From Clostridia bacterium (GTDB lineage: Bacteria; Bacillota; Clostridia; Christensenellales; Aristaeellaceae), in contig JAFYLS010000079.1 of NCBI GenBank assembly GCA_017550035.1, positions 65,925 to 102,222 of the forward strand: DNA of 36,298 nt, written 5' to 3'. Below, piece by piece: positions 8,030-16,107 of this stretch. A program made the position numbers and the translations under genes. The notes beneath the pieces are model-generated. The model saw only the letters and a program-made list of their open reading frames with translations, was not told the DNA's origin and made no database searches. Each line of letters opens with the position of its first letter. Within the stretch, counting starts at the first letter, position 1.

Positions 8030-9079
8030 ATGGGCGCAAAGCATTTTATCACAGCGGGAACTTTGAAAATCGGCGGCGGTGCACAGGTTTCTGTGCAGAG
8101 CATGACCAATACGGATACCCGCGATTTTGAAAAGACCCTTGCGCAGATCAAGCAGCTTTCTGCCGCAGGGTGCGACCTGGTGCGCTTTTCGGTGTATGAT
8201 GAACTGTGTGCGCAGAATGTGCGCGCCCTTGCGGATGCATCCCCTGTGCCGCTGTGCGCCGACATCCACTTTGATGCAGAGCTGGCTGTGAAGGCCATTG
8301 AGAACGGCATCCACAAACTGCGAATCAATCCGGGCAATATTGGTTCCATGGCCGAAATTCGCCGCGTGGTGGACTGCGCGAAGCAGCATCGTGTGCCTAT
8401 CCGTATTGGCGTGAACGCAGGTTCCCTTGAAAAGGACCTGCGGGAAAAATACGGACATGATCTGGCGCCCGCCATGGTGGAAAGCGCTATGCGCCATGTC
8501 CGGATTCTGGAAAACGAACACTTTTATGATATGGCAGTATCGCTGAAATCCAGCGATGTACGCACGACGGTAGATGCTTATCGCCAGATGGCGGCGGCGT
8601 GTGATTATCCTCTGCATGTTGGCGTTACCGAAGCCGGTCTTCCCGGACAGGGAACGGTAAAATCGGCCATCGGGATCGGCAGTCTGCTGCTGGATGGTAT
8701 TGGTGATACCATCCGTGTGTCTTTGACCGGCGATCCTGTGGAAGAACCCCGTGCAGCATTGGATATTCTGCGTGCTTTGCGGCTGCGCCGCGGCGTGCAG
8801 TTCGTTTCCTGTCCCACCTGCGGACGCACGCAGATCGACGTGCCCGGCATCGCAAAAAAAGTACAGGATGCATTTATGGATGTGGACAAGGAGATTACCG
8901 TGGCAGTCATGGGCTGCGTGGTCAACGGTCCCGGCGAAGCAAAGGGTGCCGATGTGGCGCTCTGCGGCGGAAAGGACTGTGCCGCACTTTATGTAAAGGG
9001 TCAGTTTGTGCGCAAGATTACAGGCGATATTGCTGCAGGGATGATCGAAGCTGTACGAGGATATTTGAATGACTTATGA
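8030..9079 (+). CDS. ispG: 4-hydroxy-3-methylbut-2-enyl diphosphate synthase (IspG/GcpE)
   Basis: Penultimate MEP-pathway enzyme, which reductively opens MEcPP using a [4Fe-4S] cluster. The 349-residue protein has the TIM-barrel domain first and cluster cysteines Cys261 and Cys264 (CPTC) and Cys296 (MGCVVNGPGEA). This is the short bacterial form without the plant insert. Start ATG 8030 was preferred to TTG 8024 because AGGAG at 8015-8019 is ten bases away rather than four. The 3' end overlaps polC by 11 bp. Confidence 0.97.
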   Translation: MGAKHFITAGTLKIGGGAQVSVQSMTNTDTRDFEKTLAQIKQLSAAGCDLVRFSVYDELCAQNVRALADASPVPLCADIHFDAELAVKAIENGIHKLRINPGNIGSMAEIRRVVDCAKQHRVPIRIGVNAGSLEKDLREKYGHDLAPAMVESAMRHVRILENEHFYDMAVSLKSSDVRTTVDAYRQMAAACDYPLHVGVTEAGLPGQGTVKSAIGIGSLLLDGIGDTIRVSLTGDPVEEPRAALDILRALRLRRGVQFVSCPTCGRTQIDVPGIAKKVQDAFMDVDKEITVAVMGCVVNGPGEAKGADVALCGGKDCAALYVKGQFVRKITGDIAAGMIEAVRGYLNDL

Positions 9080-12000
9080 TGAACTGCTCCGCGCCATTGC
9101 GGAGGAATTGCCCGAAACCGCCGGAAAACTGACGGTTGAGCGGGTCATCTATCAGAAAAAAGAAAACAAAGCCTTCTTTTCCTTTCTCTCCGATGTACTG
9201 GTCGGAGAGAAGGGATTTTTGGCTATCAAGGAACTGATCGGACGCTTCTTTCCGGCAATCAAGTTTTCTATCCGTATTGCCAGTCCTTCTCTGGCCCGGG
9301 CTTTTATGGAAGAACCGGAAAAGTATGCGCTGCCGCTGAATCAGTTTTTGCTGCGCAATTATCCCGCGGCAGTTGCCTGGGAGTTTGATTTGCGCTGGGT
9401 TGCCGGAAACGGCAGAGTAACGCTGGAGGTGCCTGATCAGTTTGCGCTGAGTTATCTGGAAAAGCAGGGTGCCAGAGAGCGGCTCGCGCAGGCGATAAAA
9501 GATGTGTTCCGTCTGGAAACCGAACTGGCATTGCGAATTTGTAACGATCACGAACAGCGTCTTGCCCAAATGGAGCAGGAACGCCGCAGGGAAGAAGAAC
9601 TGGCCAAGCAGCAGCTGGAAAAAGCCCGTCTTGCAGAGGCGGAAAAACCCAAAGCTGCGCCCAAACAGGACAAACCCAAGGATGAAAAAATCCGAGGCCG
9701 CGCCATTGCCGATAAGCCTGTGCCGATCAGCGAAATCACGGACGAAAGCGGTCTTGTTACTGTCCGCGGCGAAGTGCTTGCCGTGGAACGCAAGGATATT
9801 TCCGGTGGTGAAGCCGTTCTGCTTACTTTTGATGTGACGGACTATACCGGCACCATCAAGTGCAAGATGTTCCTGTACTATCGCGCCCGCAGACTTACCA
9901 AGGAAGAACAGAATAACCCGCCGCCGATTTCGGATGACGAAAAGGCACAGGTGGAAGATACCGTGGCCCGCATCAAGAAAGGAATGGGAATCATTGTACG
10001 CGGAAATGCGCAGTTTGATAACTTCTCCCACGAAACGGTGATTATGGCCCGAGACCTGATGCAGGGCGAAGTGGAAAAGCGCATGGATACTGCGGAAGAA
10101 AAGCGTATCGAACTGCATTTGCATACCCAGATGAGCAACTTTGACGCTGTGACCAGTGCGGAGGATTTGATTAAACGCGCCGCCGAATGGGGGCATGAGG
10201 CCATCGCCGTAACCGATCACGGTGTGGTGCAGGCATTCCCTGAAGCGTTTGCTGCGGCGAAAAAGCACAAGATCAAGCTGATTCCCGGCGTGGAAGCCTA
10301 TCTGACGGATGATGAGAAGATTGCCATGGGCGAAGGGGATTTGCCCATCGATACGCCTGTGGTGGTGCTGGACTTTGAAACCACCGGTCTGAATACCCAG
10401 AAGGATCGTGTTATTGAAATCGGCGCCGTGAAACTGCATCACGGTCAGGTTGTGGACTCCTTTGGCACGTTTGTCAACCCGGGCATGCTGCTGCCCCAGA
10501 AAATCGTGGATATCACCCATATCACGGACCAGATGCTGCGTGATGCACCGGATGCATCTGTGGCGATTCCGCAACTTATGGATTTCCTTGGCGATTGTCC
10601 CATTGCAGCGCATAATGCAAAGTTTGACTGTGCCGTGCTGGAAAGCGAACTGGCACGCCTTGGCCGCACCTATGAATGTCTGAAGATTGATACTTTGACA
10701 TTGGCGCGAAAGCTCTATCCTGAACTGAAATCCCACCGTTTGGGCGCCGTTTGCAAGCATTTGCATGTGACGCTCAAGGGGGCACACCGTGCTGTGAATG
10801 ATGCTGCCGCAACGGCCCAGTGCCTTGCACAGATGCTGGATGAAGCAGTGAAGCGCGGTGCATCCACCATCAAGGAACTGAATCAGGTTTCCAAACACTA
10901 TACCCTGGGCAACAGTTACCACATTGTGCTGCTGGCTGCGTCCCAGAAGGGTATGGAAAACATCAACCGCATGATTTCCGACGGCCACTTGAAGTACTTC
11001 CGCCGCCGTCCGCATGTGCCGCGTGCTGTGCTGCAAAAGTACCGCGAGGGCGTGATTGTGGGTTCTGCCTGTGAATCGGGCGAACTGTTCTCGGCTGTTG
11101 TAGACGGCGTCAGTGATGAAAAACTGCTGAAAATGGCGCGGTTTTATGATTATCTGGAAATTCAGCCCATTGGCAACAACGCATTCCTTTTGCGTGAAGG
11201 GCGTGTGCAGGATGAAGATACACTCAGGGCATTCAACAAAAAGATTGTATGGCTTGGTGAAAAACTGGGCATCCCTGTTGTCGCTACGGGCGACGTGCAC
11301 TTCCTTGATCCCAAGGATGCTGTTTTCCGTTCCATTTTGCAGGCAGGGCAGGGCTTTGATGATTGCGATAATCAGCCGCCTCTGTATTTCAAAACGACCA
11401 ATGAAATGCTGGAAGAGTTTGCCTATCTGGGTAAAAAGAAATGCCACGAAGTGGTCATTGACAATCCCAAATTGATTGCTTCCCGCATTGGCAATGTTTC
11501 TTTGTTCCCGCCGCATCCGGAGGGGAAAACTACTTTCTCGCCCTTCTGGCCTACGGCTGAACAGGATATTAAAGATCTGACCTACGGTACGGCGCACCGT
11601 TACTACGGCGATGAACTGCCGGATATCGTGCAGAAGCGTATTGATAAGGAACTGACGGCTATTGTCGGTTACGGTTACTGTACGCTGTACTCCATTGCGC
11701 AGAAACTGGTCAGTAAATCTCTTCAGGATGGCTATGTGGTAGGCAGCCGTGGTTCTGTAGGCTCGTCTTTTGTAGCGTTCCTGACAGGTATTACTGAAAT
11801 CAATTCTCTGCCTGTTCACTACCGCTGCGAGCATTGCCGAAAAGCAGATTTTAATATTCCGCCGCAATATACCATCGGCGTGGACCTTCCGGATAAGTTG
11901 TGCCCGGATTGCGGTAATCCGCTGGTTAAGGATGGTTTTGATATTCCGTTCGAAGCCTTCCTCGGTTTCAAAGGGGACAAGGTACCGGATATCGATCTGA

Positions 12001-13412
12001 ACTTCTCCGGTGAATATCAGCCGCGTGCTCATCAATATGTAAAAGACCTCTTTGGCGTGGAGAATGTGTTCCGTGCCGGGACCATCGGTACACTGGCTGA
12101 AAAAACGGCATACGGATACGTGCTTAAATATCTGGAAGAGCGGGGGAAAGTCGTTTCCGAAGCGGAAAAGAATCGTTTGGCAGCTGGTTGCGTGGGCGTA
12201 AAGCGCACTACGGGGCAGCATCCTGCAGGCATGGTGGTTCTGCCCAAGGAATATGATATCAACCAGTTCACTGCTGTGCAGCATCCTGCGGATGATATGG
12301 AGAGCAGCACGATTACCACCCATTATGACTTCGGTTCCATGCATGACATTCTGGTCAAACTGGATATTCTTGGGCATGACGATCCTACCATGCTGCATAT
12401 GCTGGAAGAACTGACGGGTGTAAACTTCAAGAACATCCCGCTTGGCGACAAGGGCGTAATGAGTTTGTTCTCCTCCACTGAGGCGCTGGGGGTAAAGCCG
12501 GAGGATATCGGCAGTAATTCCGGTACATTTGGTGTTCCGGAGTTCGGTACGGCTTTTGTGCGTCAGATGCTGGAGGATACCAAACCCACTACCATGCAGG
12601 AATTGATTCGTATCTCCGGCCTTTCTCACGGCACCGACGTATGGCTGGGCAATGCCAAGGACCTGATTGATAAGGGGATTGTGCCTCTGTCCCAATGTCT
12701 GTGCACCCGTGAAGATATCATGAATCAGCTGATGCAAATGGGTGTGCCTGCCAAAATGGCTTTTGATACCATGGAAGCCGTTCGAAAGGGAAAGGGATTA
12801 ACGCCTGCCATGGCGGATGCCATGCATGAACACAATGTACCTGCTTGGTTTGAAGAAAGCTGCAGAAAGATCAAGTACATGTTCCCCAAAGGACATGCTG
12901 CGGCGTATGTGACCATGGCTCTGCGCGTTGCGTGGTATAAGGTCTATTATCCGCAAGCCTACTACTGCGCCTATTTCACCATCCGAGGCGATGGCTTTGA
13001 TGCCAGCACGATGATTCTTCCTTTGCCGCATCTGAGGCAGAAACTGAAGGAAATGTATGCTGCGGATGCCGAAAAGAAAACCACACAAAAGGACAAAGAT
13101 GCCATTACCGCCATGGAAATGGTGCAGGAAATGATGGCGCGCGGGTATTACTTCCTGCCTGCGGATCTTTATAAGAGCGATGTGGTAAACTTTATCCCTG
13201 AAGGGGAGAAGGGACTGCGCGTTCCCTTTACGGCACTGGGCGGTTTGGGCGCTTCTGCTGCTGAAGGAATTGTGGAAGCAAGAAGCGTTCCCTTTATCTC
13301 TGTGGAGGATCTGAAAAACCGCGGCAAGGTATCTCAGGCTGTGCTGGATCTTCTGCGTGAGCACGGATGCCTGAAGGATCTGCCTGAAACCAGTCAGGTA
13401 ACGCTTTTCTGA
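9069..13412 (+). CDS. polC: DNA polymerase III alpha subunit, PolC type
   Basis: Replicative polymerase of low-GC Gram-positives with built-in proofreading. The 1447 residues match the family length. In order: N-terminal domain with a charged linker (~150-200), OB fold (~230-330), PHP domain with HLH at 350-352 and TDHG near 383, inserted DEDD exonuclease with DFETTG (Asp435, Glu437) and HRAVNDAAAT, then the polymerase domain. A zinc-binding module has Cys920/923/945/948. The catalytic pair is Asp974 and Asp976 in VPDIDLNFSGE. The helix-hairpin-helix and KGHAAAYV motifs follow. The gene begins inside the ispG 3' end with GAGG at 9057-9060. The reverse strand carries a very long spurious ORF caused by codon bias. 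Confidence 0.98.
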   Translation: MTYDELLRAIAEELPETAGKLTVERVIYQKKENKAFFSFLSDVLVGEKGFLAIKELIGRFFPAIKFSIRIASPSLARAFMEEPEKYALPLNQFLLRNYPAAVAWEFDLRWVAGNGRVTLEVPDQFALSYLEKQGARERLAQAIKDVFRLETELALRICNDHEQRLAQMEQERRREEELAKQQLEKARLAEAEKPKAAPKQDKPKDEKIRGRAIADKPVPISEITDESGLVTVRGEVLAVERKDISGGEAVLLTFDVTDYTGTIKCKMFLYYRARRLTKEEQNNPPPISDDEKAQVEDTVARIKKGMGIIVRGNAQFDNFSHETVIMARDLMQGEVEKRMDTAEEKRIELHLHTQMSNFDAVTSAEDLIKRAAEWGHEAIAVTDHGVVQAFPEAFAAAKKHKIKLIPGVEAYLTDDEKIAMGEGDLPIDTPVVVLDFETTGLNTQKDRVIEIGAVKLHHGQVVDSFGTFVNPGMLLPQKIVDITHITDQMLRDAPDASVAIPQLMDFLGDCPIAAHNAKFDCAVLESELARLGRTYECLKIDTLTLARKLYPELKSHRLGAVCKHLHVTLKGAHRAVNDAAATAQCLAQMLDEAVKRGASTIKELNQVSKHYTLGNSYHIVLLAASQKGMENINRMISDGHLKYFRRRPHVPRAVLQKYREGVIVGSACESGELFSAVVDGVSDEKLLKMARFYDYLEIQPIGNNAFLLREGRVQDEDTLRAFNKKIVWLGEKLGIPVVATGDVHFLDPKDAVFRSILQAGQGFDDCDNQPPLYFKTTNEMLEEFAYLGKKKCHEVVIDNPKLIASRIGNVSLFPPHPEGKTTFSPFWPTAEQDIKDLTYGTAHRYYGDELPDIVQKRIDKELTAIVGYGYCTLYSIAQKLVSKSLQDGYVVGSRGSVGSSFVAFLTGITEINSLPVHYRCEHCRKADFNIPPQYTIGVDLPDKLCPDCGNPLVKDGFDIPFEAFLGFKGDKVPDIDLNFSGEYQPRAHQYVKDLFGVENVFRAGTIGTLAEKTAYGYVLKYLEERGKVVSEAEKNRLAAGCVGVKRTTGQHPAGMVVLPKEYDINQFTAVQHPADDMESSTITTHYDFGSMHDILVKLDILGHDDPTMLHMLEELTGVNFKNIPLGDKGVMSLFSSTEALGVKPEDIGSNSGTFGVPEFGTAFVRQMLEDTKPTTMQELIRISGLSHGTDVWLGNAKDLIDKGIVPLSQCLCTREDIMNQLMQMGVPAKMAFDTMEAVRKGKGLTPAMADAMHEHNVPAWFEESCRKIKYMFPKGHAAAYVTMALRVAWYKVYYPQAYYCAYFTIRGDGFDASTMILPLPHLRQKLKEMYAADAEKKTTQKDKDAITAMEMVQEMMARGYYFLPADLYKSDVVNFIPEGEKGLRVPFTALGGLGASAAEGIVEARSVPFISVEDLKNRGKVSQAVLDLLREHGCLKDLPETSQVTLF

Positions 13413-13465
13413 GAAAAAAGCTTGGAAAAAAGCCTTTGAAAAGTGTGGAAAAGTTGGTTTTTCGC

Positions 13466-13494
13466 TTGTAAAGCGCGGGAAGATATGGTATAAT
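13466..13494 (+). promoter_or_regulatory. sigma-A-type promoter for the rimP-nusA-infB operon
   Basis: TTGTAA (13466-13471), a 17-bp spacer and TATAAT (13489-13494), with an extended TGG just before the -10. The predicted start is near 13502, giving a leader of about 220 nt. Between the polC stop (13412) and this promoter the only terminator-like feature is a weak A/T stem around 13449-13463. Confidence 0.85.
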
Positions 13495-13501
13495 AACCAC
13501 T

Positions 13502-13723
13502 GGAAACTTTTAACGAAGTTTTCTTTGGGTTGTAATTACAGCCCTGATAACAGGATTTGCCCGTTTACGGGCATGTGAAAGAAGGGTTTAACGAAGAGTG
13601 GGAGCGACATGGAAAGCTCGACGGGCAAAAGGTTCTTTTTCCCGTTTCCGTGGCTTTATTCATGTACGCTGTTCCCACTCTTTCTGTATATTTTTATGGC
13701 CGTAAGAGAAAGGGAGTGTTGAT
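13502..13723 (+). promoter_or_regulatory. structured 5' leader RNA of the rimP operon
   Basis: The 222-nt gene-free leader holds four hairpins. P1 is GAAACTT/AAGTTTTC (13503-13523). P2 is GGGTTGTA/TACAGCCC-type (13527-13544). P3 is GCCCG/CGGGC with a TTTA loop (13559-13572). P4 is long: AAGAGTGGGA (13594-13603) pairs with TCCCACTCTT (13673-13682) and encloses GCG/CGC, CATG/CATG, AAAGC/GCTTT, ACGGG/CCCGT and AAAA/TTTT. A T-rich stretch (13683-13695) follows P4. The 10-mer TTTAACGAAG occurs twice, before the 3' arm of P1 and at the 5' arm of P4. I do not recognise a known RNA family. Autogenous control of the operon is an inference. Confidence 0.6.
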
Positions 13724-14230
13724 ATGGCCCGTAAGCAGAGCAGCGCAGAACGTGCGGCAAAGATCTGCGAAAAAGTAGCACAGGAATTGAATTACGAATT
13801 GTGCGATGTAGCCTTTGACAAAGAACCCAGCGGGCTGTATATGCGCATCTATATTGATCAGGAGGGCGGCATTACGCTGGACGATTGTGAGAAGTTCCAT
13901 CGCGCAGCGCAGCCCAAGCTGGACGATATCGACTATGATTTTATGGAAGTCTGTTCTCCCGGCATCGACCGTCCTGTCAAAACAAAGCGTGACATTGAAA
14001 AATCCATCGGCCTTGTGGTTGATGTGAAGCTTTACAAGAATCAGGACGGCAGCAAAAACTTCCAGGGAATCTTAAAATCCATGGATGAAAACACTGTGGT
14101 GATCCTGCAGGGCGAAACGGAAAAAGCGTTTGCCCGCAAGGATGTGGCACAGGTTCGCCTGGTTCCGGATCTGAGCGGTCTGGAGGAAGACAGTAATGCT
14201 GAAATTCAGGAAATTATTGATGAAGAGTAA
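13724..14230 (+). CDS. rimP: ribosome maturation factor RimP
   Basis: It helps assemble the 30S subunit (binding of S12 and later proteins). The 168-residue product has the N-terminal alpha/beta domain with CDVAFDKEPSGLYMRIYIDQ in two adjoining pieces, the CSPGIDRPVKT motif in the middle and the SH3-like C-terminal domain ending in an acidic tail. AAAGGGAG at 13709-13716 precedes ATG 13724. It is the first gene of the operon behind the structured leader, upstream of nusA as in most bacteria. Confidence 0.96.
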   Translation: MARKQSSAERAAKICEKVAQELNYELCDVAFDKEPSGLYMRIYIDQEGGITLDDCEKFHRAAQPKLDDIDYDFMEVCSPGIDRPVKTKRDIEKSIGLVVDVKLYKNQDGSKNFQGILKSMDENTVVILQGETEKAFARKDVAQVRLVPDLSGLEEDSNAEIQEIIDEE

Positions 14231-14250
14231 CGGAAGGCGGTTAACGGACA

Positions 14251-15450
14251 ATGGCAAGTAAAGCAAAATCTGTTGTTACCAACGAAAAGGCCGAAATCTT
14301 TAACGCGATTGAAAGCCTGGCTAAACTGAAGGATATCAGTGTGGATCTGATTCTGGAAGCAGTGGAAGAAGGCTGCAAAGCCGCCTACCGCAAGTATGTC
14401 ACCCGCGGTGCTGTGCCCATGAATCTGGCGGTTTCCATCACCCGCGAAAACGGCGTGCAGGTGTTTGCACGCAAGATCGTTGTGGACCCCGATGAAATCG
14501 AGGATGAGGCTCAGCAGATCACCATCGCCGATGCGCAGGATTATTCTCCCAACTACCAGATCGGCGATATCGTTGAAATTGATGTAACGCCTGCGAATTT
14601 CGGCCGTGTGGCTGCACAGACTGCCAAGCAGGTCATCACCCAGCGTCTGCGCGATGCTGAACGCGGCAAGATCTACGATGAGTATATCGAAAAAGAAAAC
14701 GAAATCCTGACCGGTATCGTGGAAAAAGTGGATCAGAAGGCTGCCTATGTAGAACTGGGCCGCACGCAGGGCGTTCTGGAAGCCGGCGAATATATGCCCG
14801 GCGAAGAATACCGCCCCGGCGACCATATCAAGGTGTATGTGCTGCAGGTGCACCGCACCGGCCGCGAAACTTCCCGCGTGCCGCAGGTGTCCGTCAGCCG
14901 TATCCATCCCGGCCTTGTGAAGCGCCTGTTCGAAATGGAAGTGCCGGAAATTGCTACCGGTATCGTGCAGATTAAATCCATCGCCCGCGAAGCCGGCAGC
15001 CGCACCAAGATGGCAGTGGCTTCCAACGATCCCACCATCGATCCCGTGGGCGCCTGCGTGGGTCCCCGCGGCAGCCGCGTGGATAAGGTGGTCAGCGAAC
15101 TGAAGAACGAAAAGATTGACATTATTAAGTGGTCTGAAGATCCTGCGGAATTTGTGGCTAATGCCCTGAACCCTGCTCATGTGATCAGCGTGTTCATTTC
15201 CGACAGCGAAAAGATCTGCCGCGTGGTAGTACCGGATAACCAGCTGTCTCTGGCGATTGGTAAGGAAGGTCAGAACGCCCGCCTTGCTGCTAAACTGACC
15301 GGCTGGAAGATCGACATCAAGTCGCAGACCCAGGTCAGCGAGCTGCTGCAGCAGACTGGTCAGGGCATTGCGGAAGGCACTGGCAAGGTGATCGCCGATG
15401 AAGACGAATACGACGATTACGAACTGCCTCTGGACGACGAAATCGAATAA
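14251..15450 (+). CDS. nusA: transcription elongation/termination factor NusA
   Basis: Binds RNA polymerase and nascent RNA and modulates pausing, termination and antitermination. The 399-residue protein has the N-terminal polymerase-binding domain, an S1 domain (about 130-200, containing GIVEKVDQKAAYVELG), and tandem KH domains with DPVGACVGPRGSRVD and LAIGKEGQNARLAAKLTGW. It ends in an acidic tail and lacks the two acidic repeats of enterobacterial NusA, as is usual in Bacillota. The ribosome binding site is GGAAGGCGG-like. Confidence 0.97.
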   Translation: MASKAKSVVTNEKAEIFNAIESLAKLKDISVDLILEAVEEGCKAAYRKYVTRGAVPMNLAVSITRENGVQVFARKIVVDPDEIEDEAQQITIADAQDYSPNYQIGDIVEIDVTPANFGRVAAQTAKQVITQRLRDAERGKIYDEYIEKENEILTGIVEKVDQKAAYVELGRTQGVLEAGEYMPGEEYRPGDHIKVYVLQVHRTGRETSRVPQVSVSRIHPGLVKRLFEMEVPEIATGIVQIKSIAREAGSRTKMAVASNDPTIDPVGACVGPRGSRVDKVVSELKNEKIDIIKWSEDPAEFVANALNPAHVISVFISDSEKICRVVVPDNQLSLAIGKEGQNARLAAKLTGWKIDIKSQTQVSELLQQTGQGIAEGTGKVIADEDEYDDYELPLDDEIE

Positions 15451-15468
15451 GCTCTTCCCGGAGGTACC

Positions 15469-15738
15469 ATGAAGGAAAAGAAGATTCCCATGCGCATGTG
15501 CGTGGGCTGCCGCGAAATGAAACCCAAAAAGGAATTGCTTCGCGTTGTGAAAAACCCGGAGGGAGAAGTTTCCATTGATGTGACGGGGCGTAAACCCGGC
15601 AGAGGTGCATATGTATGTAAAAGCGCCCAGTGTCTGGAAAAGGCCATCCGCCAGCGTCAGCTGGAAAGAGCTTTCGAGTGTGCGCTGAGTGAAGAAACCA
15701 AGGAAAGCTTGAACCGCGAACTGGAGGCGCTGAAATAA
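15469..15738 (+). CDS. rnpM: YlxR/RnpM family RNA-binding protein
   Basis: Small basic RNA-binding protein of the nusA-infB operon; the Bacillus homologue has been reported to bind and modulate RNase P. The 89-residue product shows the family hallmarks MRMCVGCREMKPKKELLRVV at the N-terminus and GRKPGRGAYVC in the middle. CPGGAGG-like sequence (GGAGG at 15460-15464) precedes ATG 15469. Its place between nusA and the L7Ae-like gene is conserved. Confidence 0.93.
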   Translation: MKEKKIPMRMCVGCREMKPKKELLRVVKNPEGEVSIDVTGRKPGRGAYVCKSAQCLEKAIRQRQLERAFECALSEETKESLNRELEALK

Positions 15739-15741
15739 GCG

Positions 15742-16107
15742 ATGACAGAAAAATTGCGCGGATTGATGGGCCTTGCCATGCGTGCCGGGCAGATTACGTT
15801 GGGCGCCAATCTGGGCATCAACGTGATTCGCTCAGGTAAGGCCGCACTGGTGCTGATTGATGAAGAGGCCAGTGAAAACACACGCAAGAAACTGACGGAT
15901 GCCTGCGTGTATCGTCAGGTACCATATTTCACACTGCCGCACGGGCTCATTGATGAAGCCTGCGGAAAGGACAGCCGATATGCCGCCGTGTTCCAGCAGG
16001 GCGGACTTGCCGAAAAGGTTCGGCAGCTACTCATATCCCAGGGAAATCCCGATTTAATAGACCAACAACAAAAATGCGCAGAGCGCGGGGGTGCAAGCGT
16101 CGAATGA
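15742..16107 (+). CDS. ylxQ: L7Ae/L30e-family ribosomal-like protein YlxQ
   Basis: Kink-turn-type RNA-binding protein of the L7Ae/L30e/S12e family. The 121-residue product begins [20 protein letters not shown] and has the family's [19 protein letters not shown] core followed by [12 protein letters not shown]. The C-terminal extension is polar. It lies 3 bp after ylxR. GGAGG inside the ylxR 3' end is 14 bases from the ATG, rather far, suggesting coupling. Its stop overlaps the infB start as ATGA at 16104-16107. Confidence 0.92.
   Translation: MTEKLRGLMGLAMRAGQITLGANLGINVIRSGKAALVLIDEEASENTRKKLTDACVYRQVPYFTLPHGLIDEACGKDSRYAAVFQQGGLAEKVRQLLISQGNPDLIDQQQKCAERGGASVE

Noticed and set aside
9018..12737. 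A 1239-codon open frame on the minus strand opposite polC
   Set aside because: Low-complexity, His/Gln/Arg-rich translation with no domain; arises because polC seldom uses TTA, CTA and TCA codons, which would read as stops on the other strand. PolC itself is unmistakable.
13557..13778. A 73-codon plus-strand ORF in the rimP leader as a leader peptide
   Set aside because: Starts at TTG inside hairpin P3 without a ribosome binding site, and runs through the long hairpin and into rimP in another frame; better explained as structured RNA.
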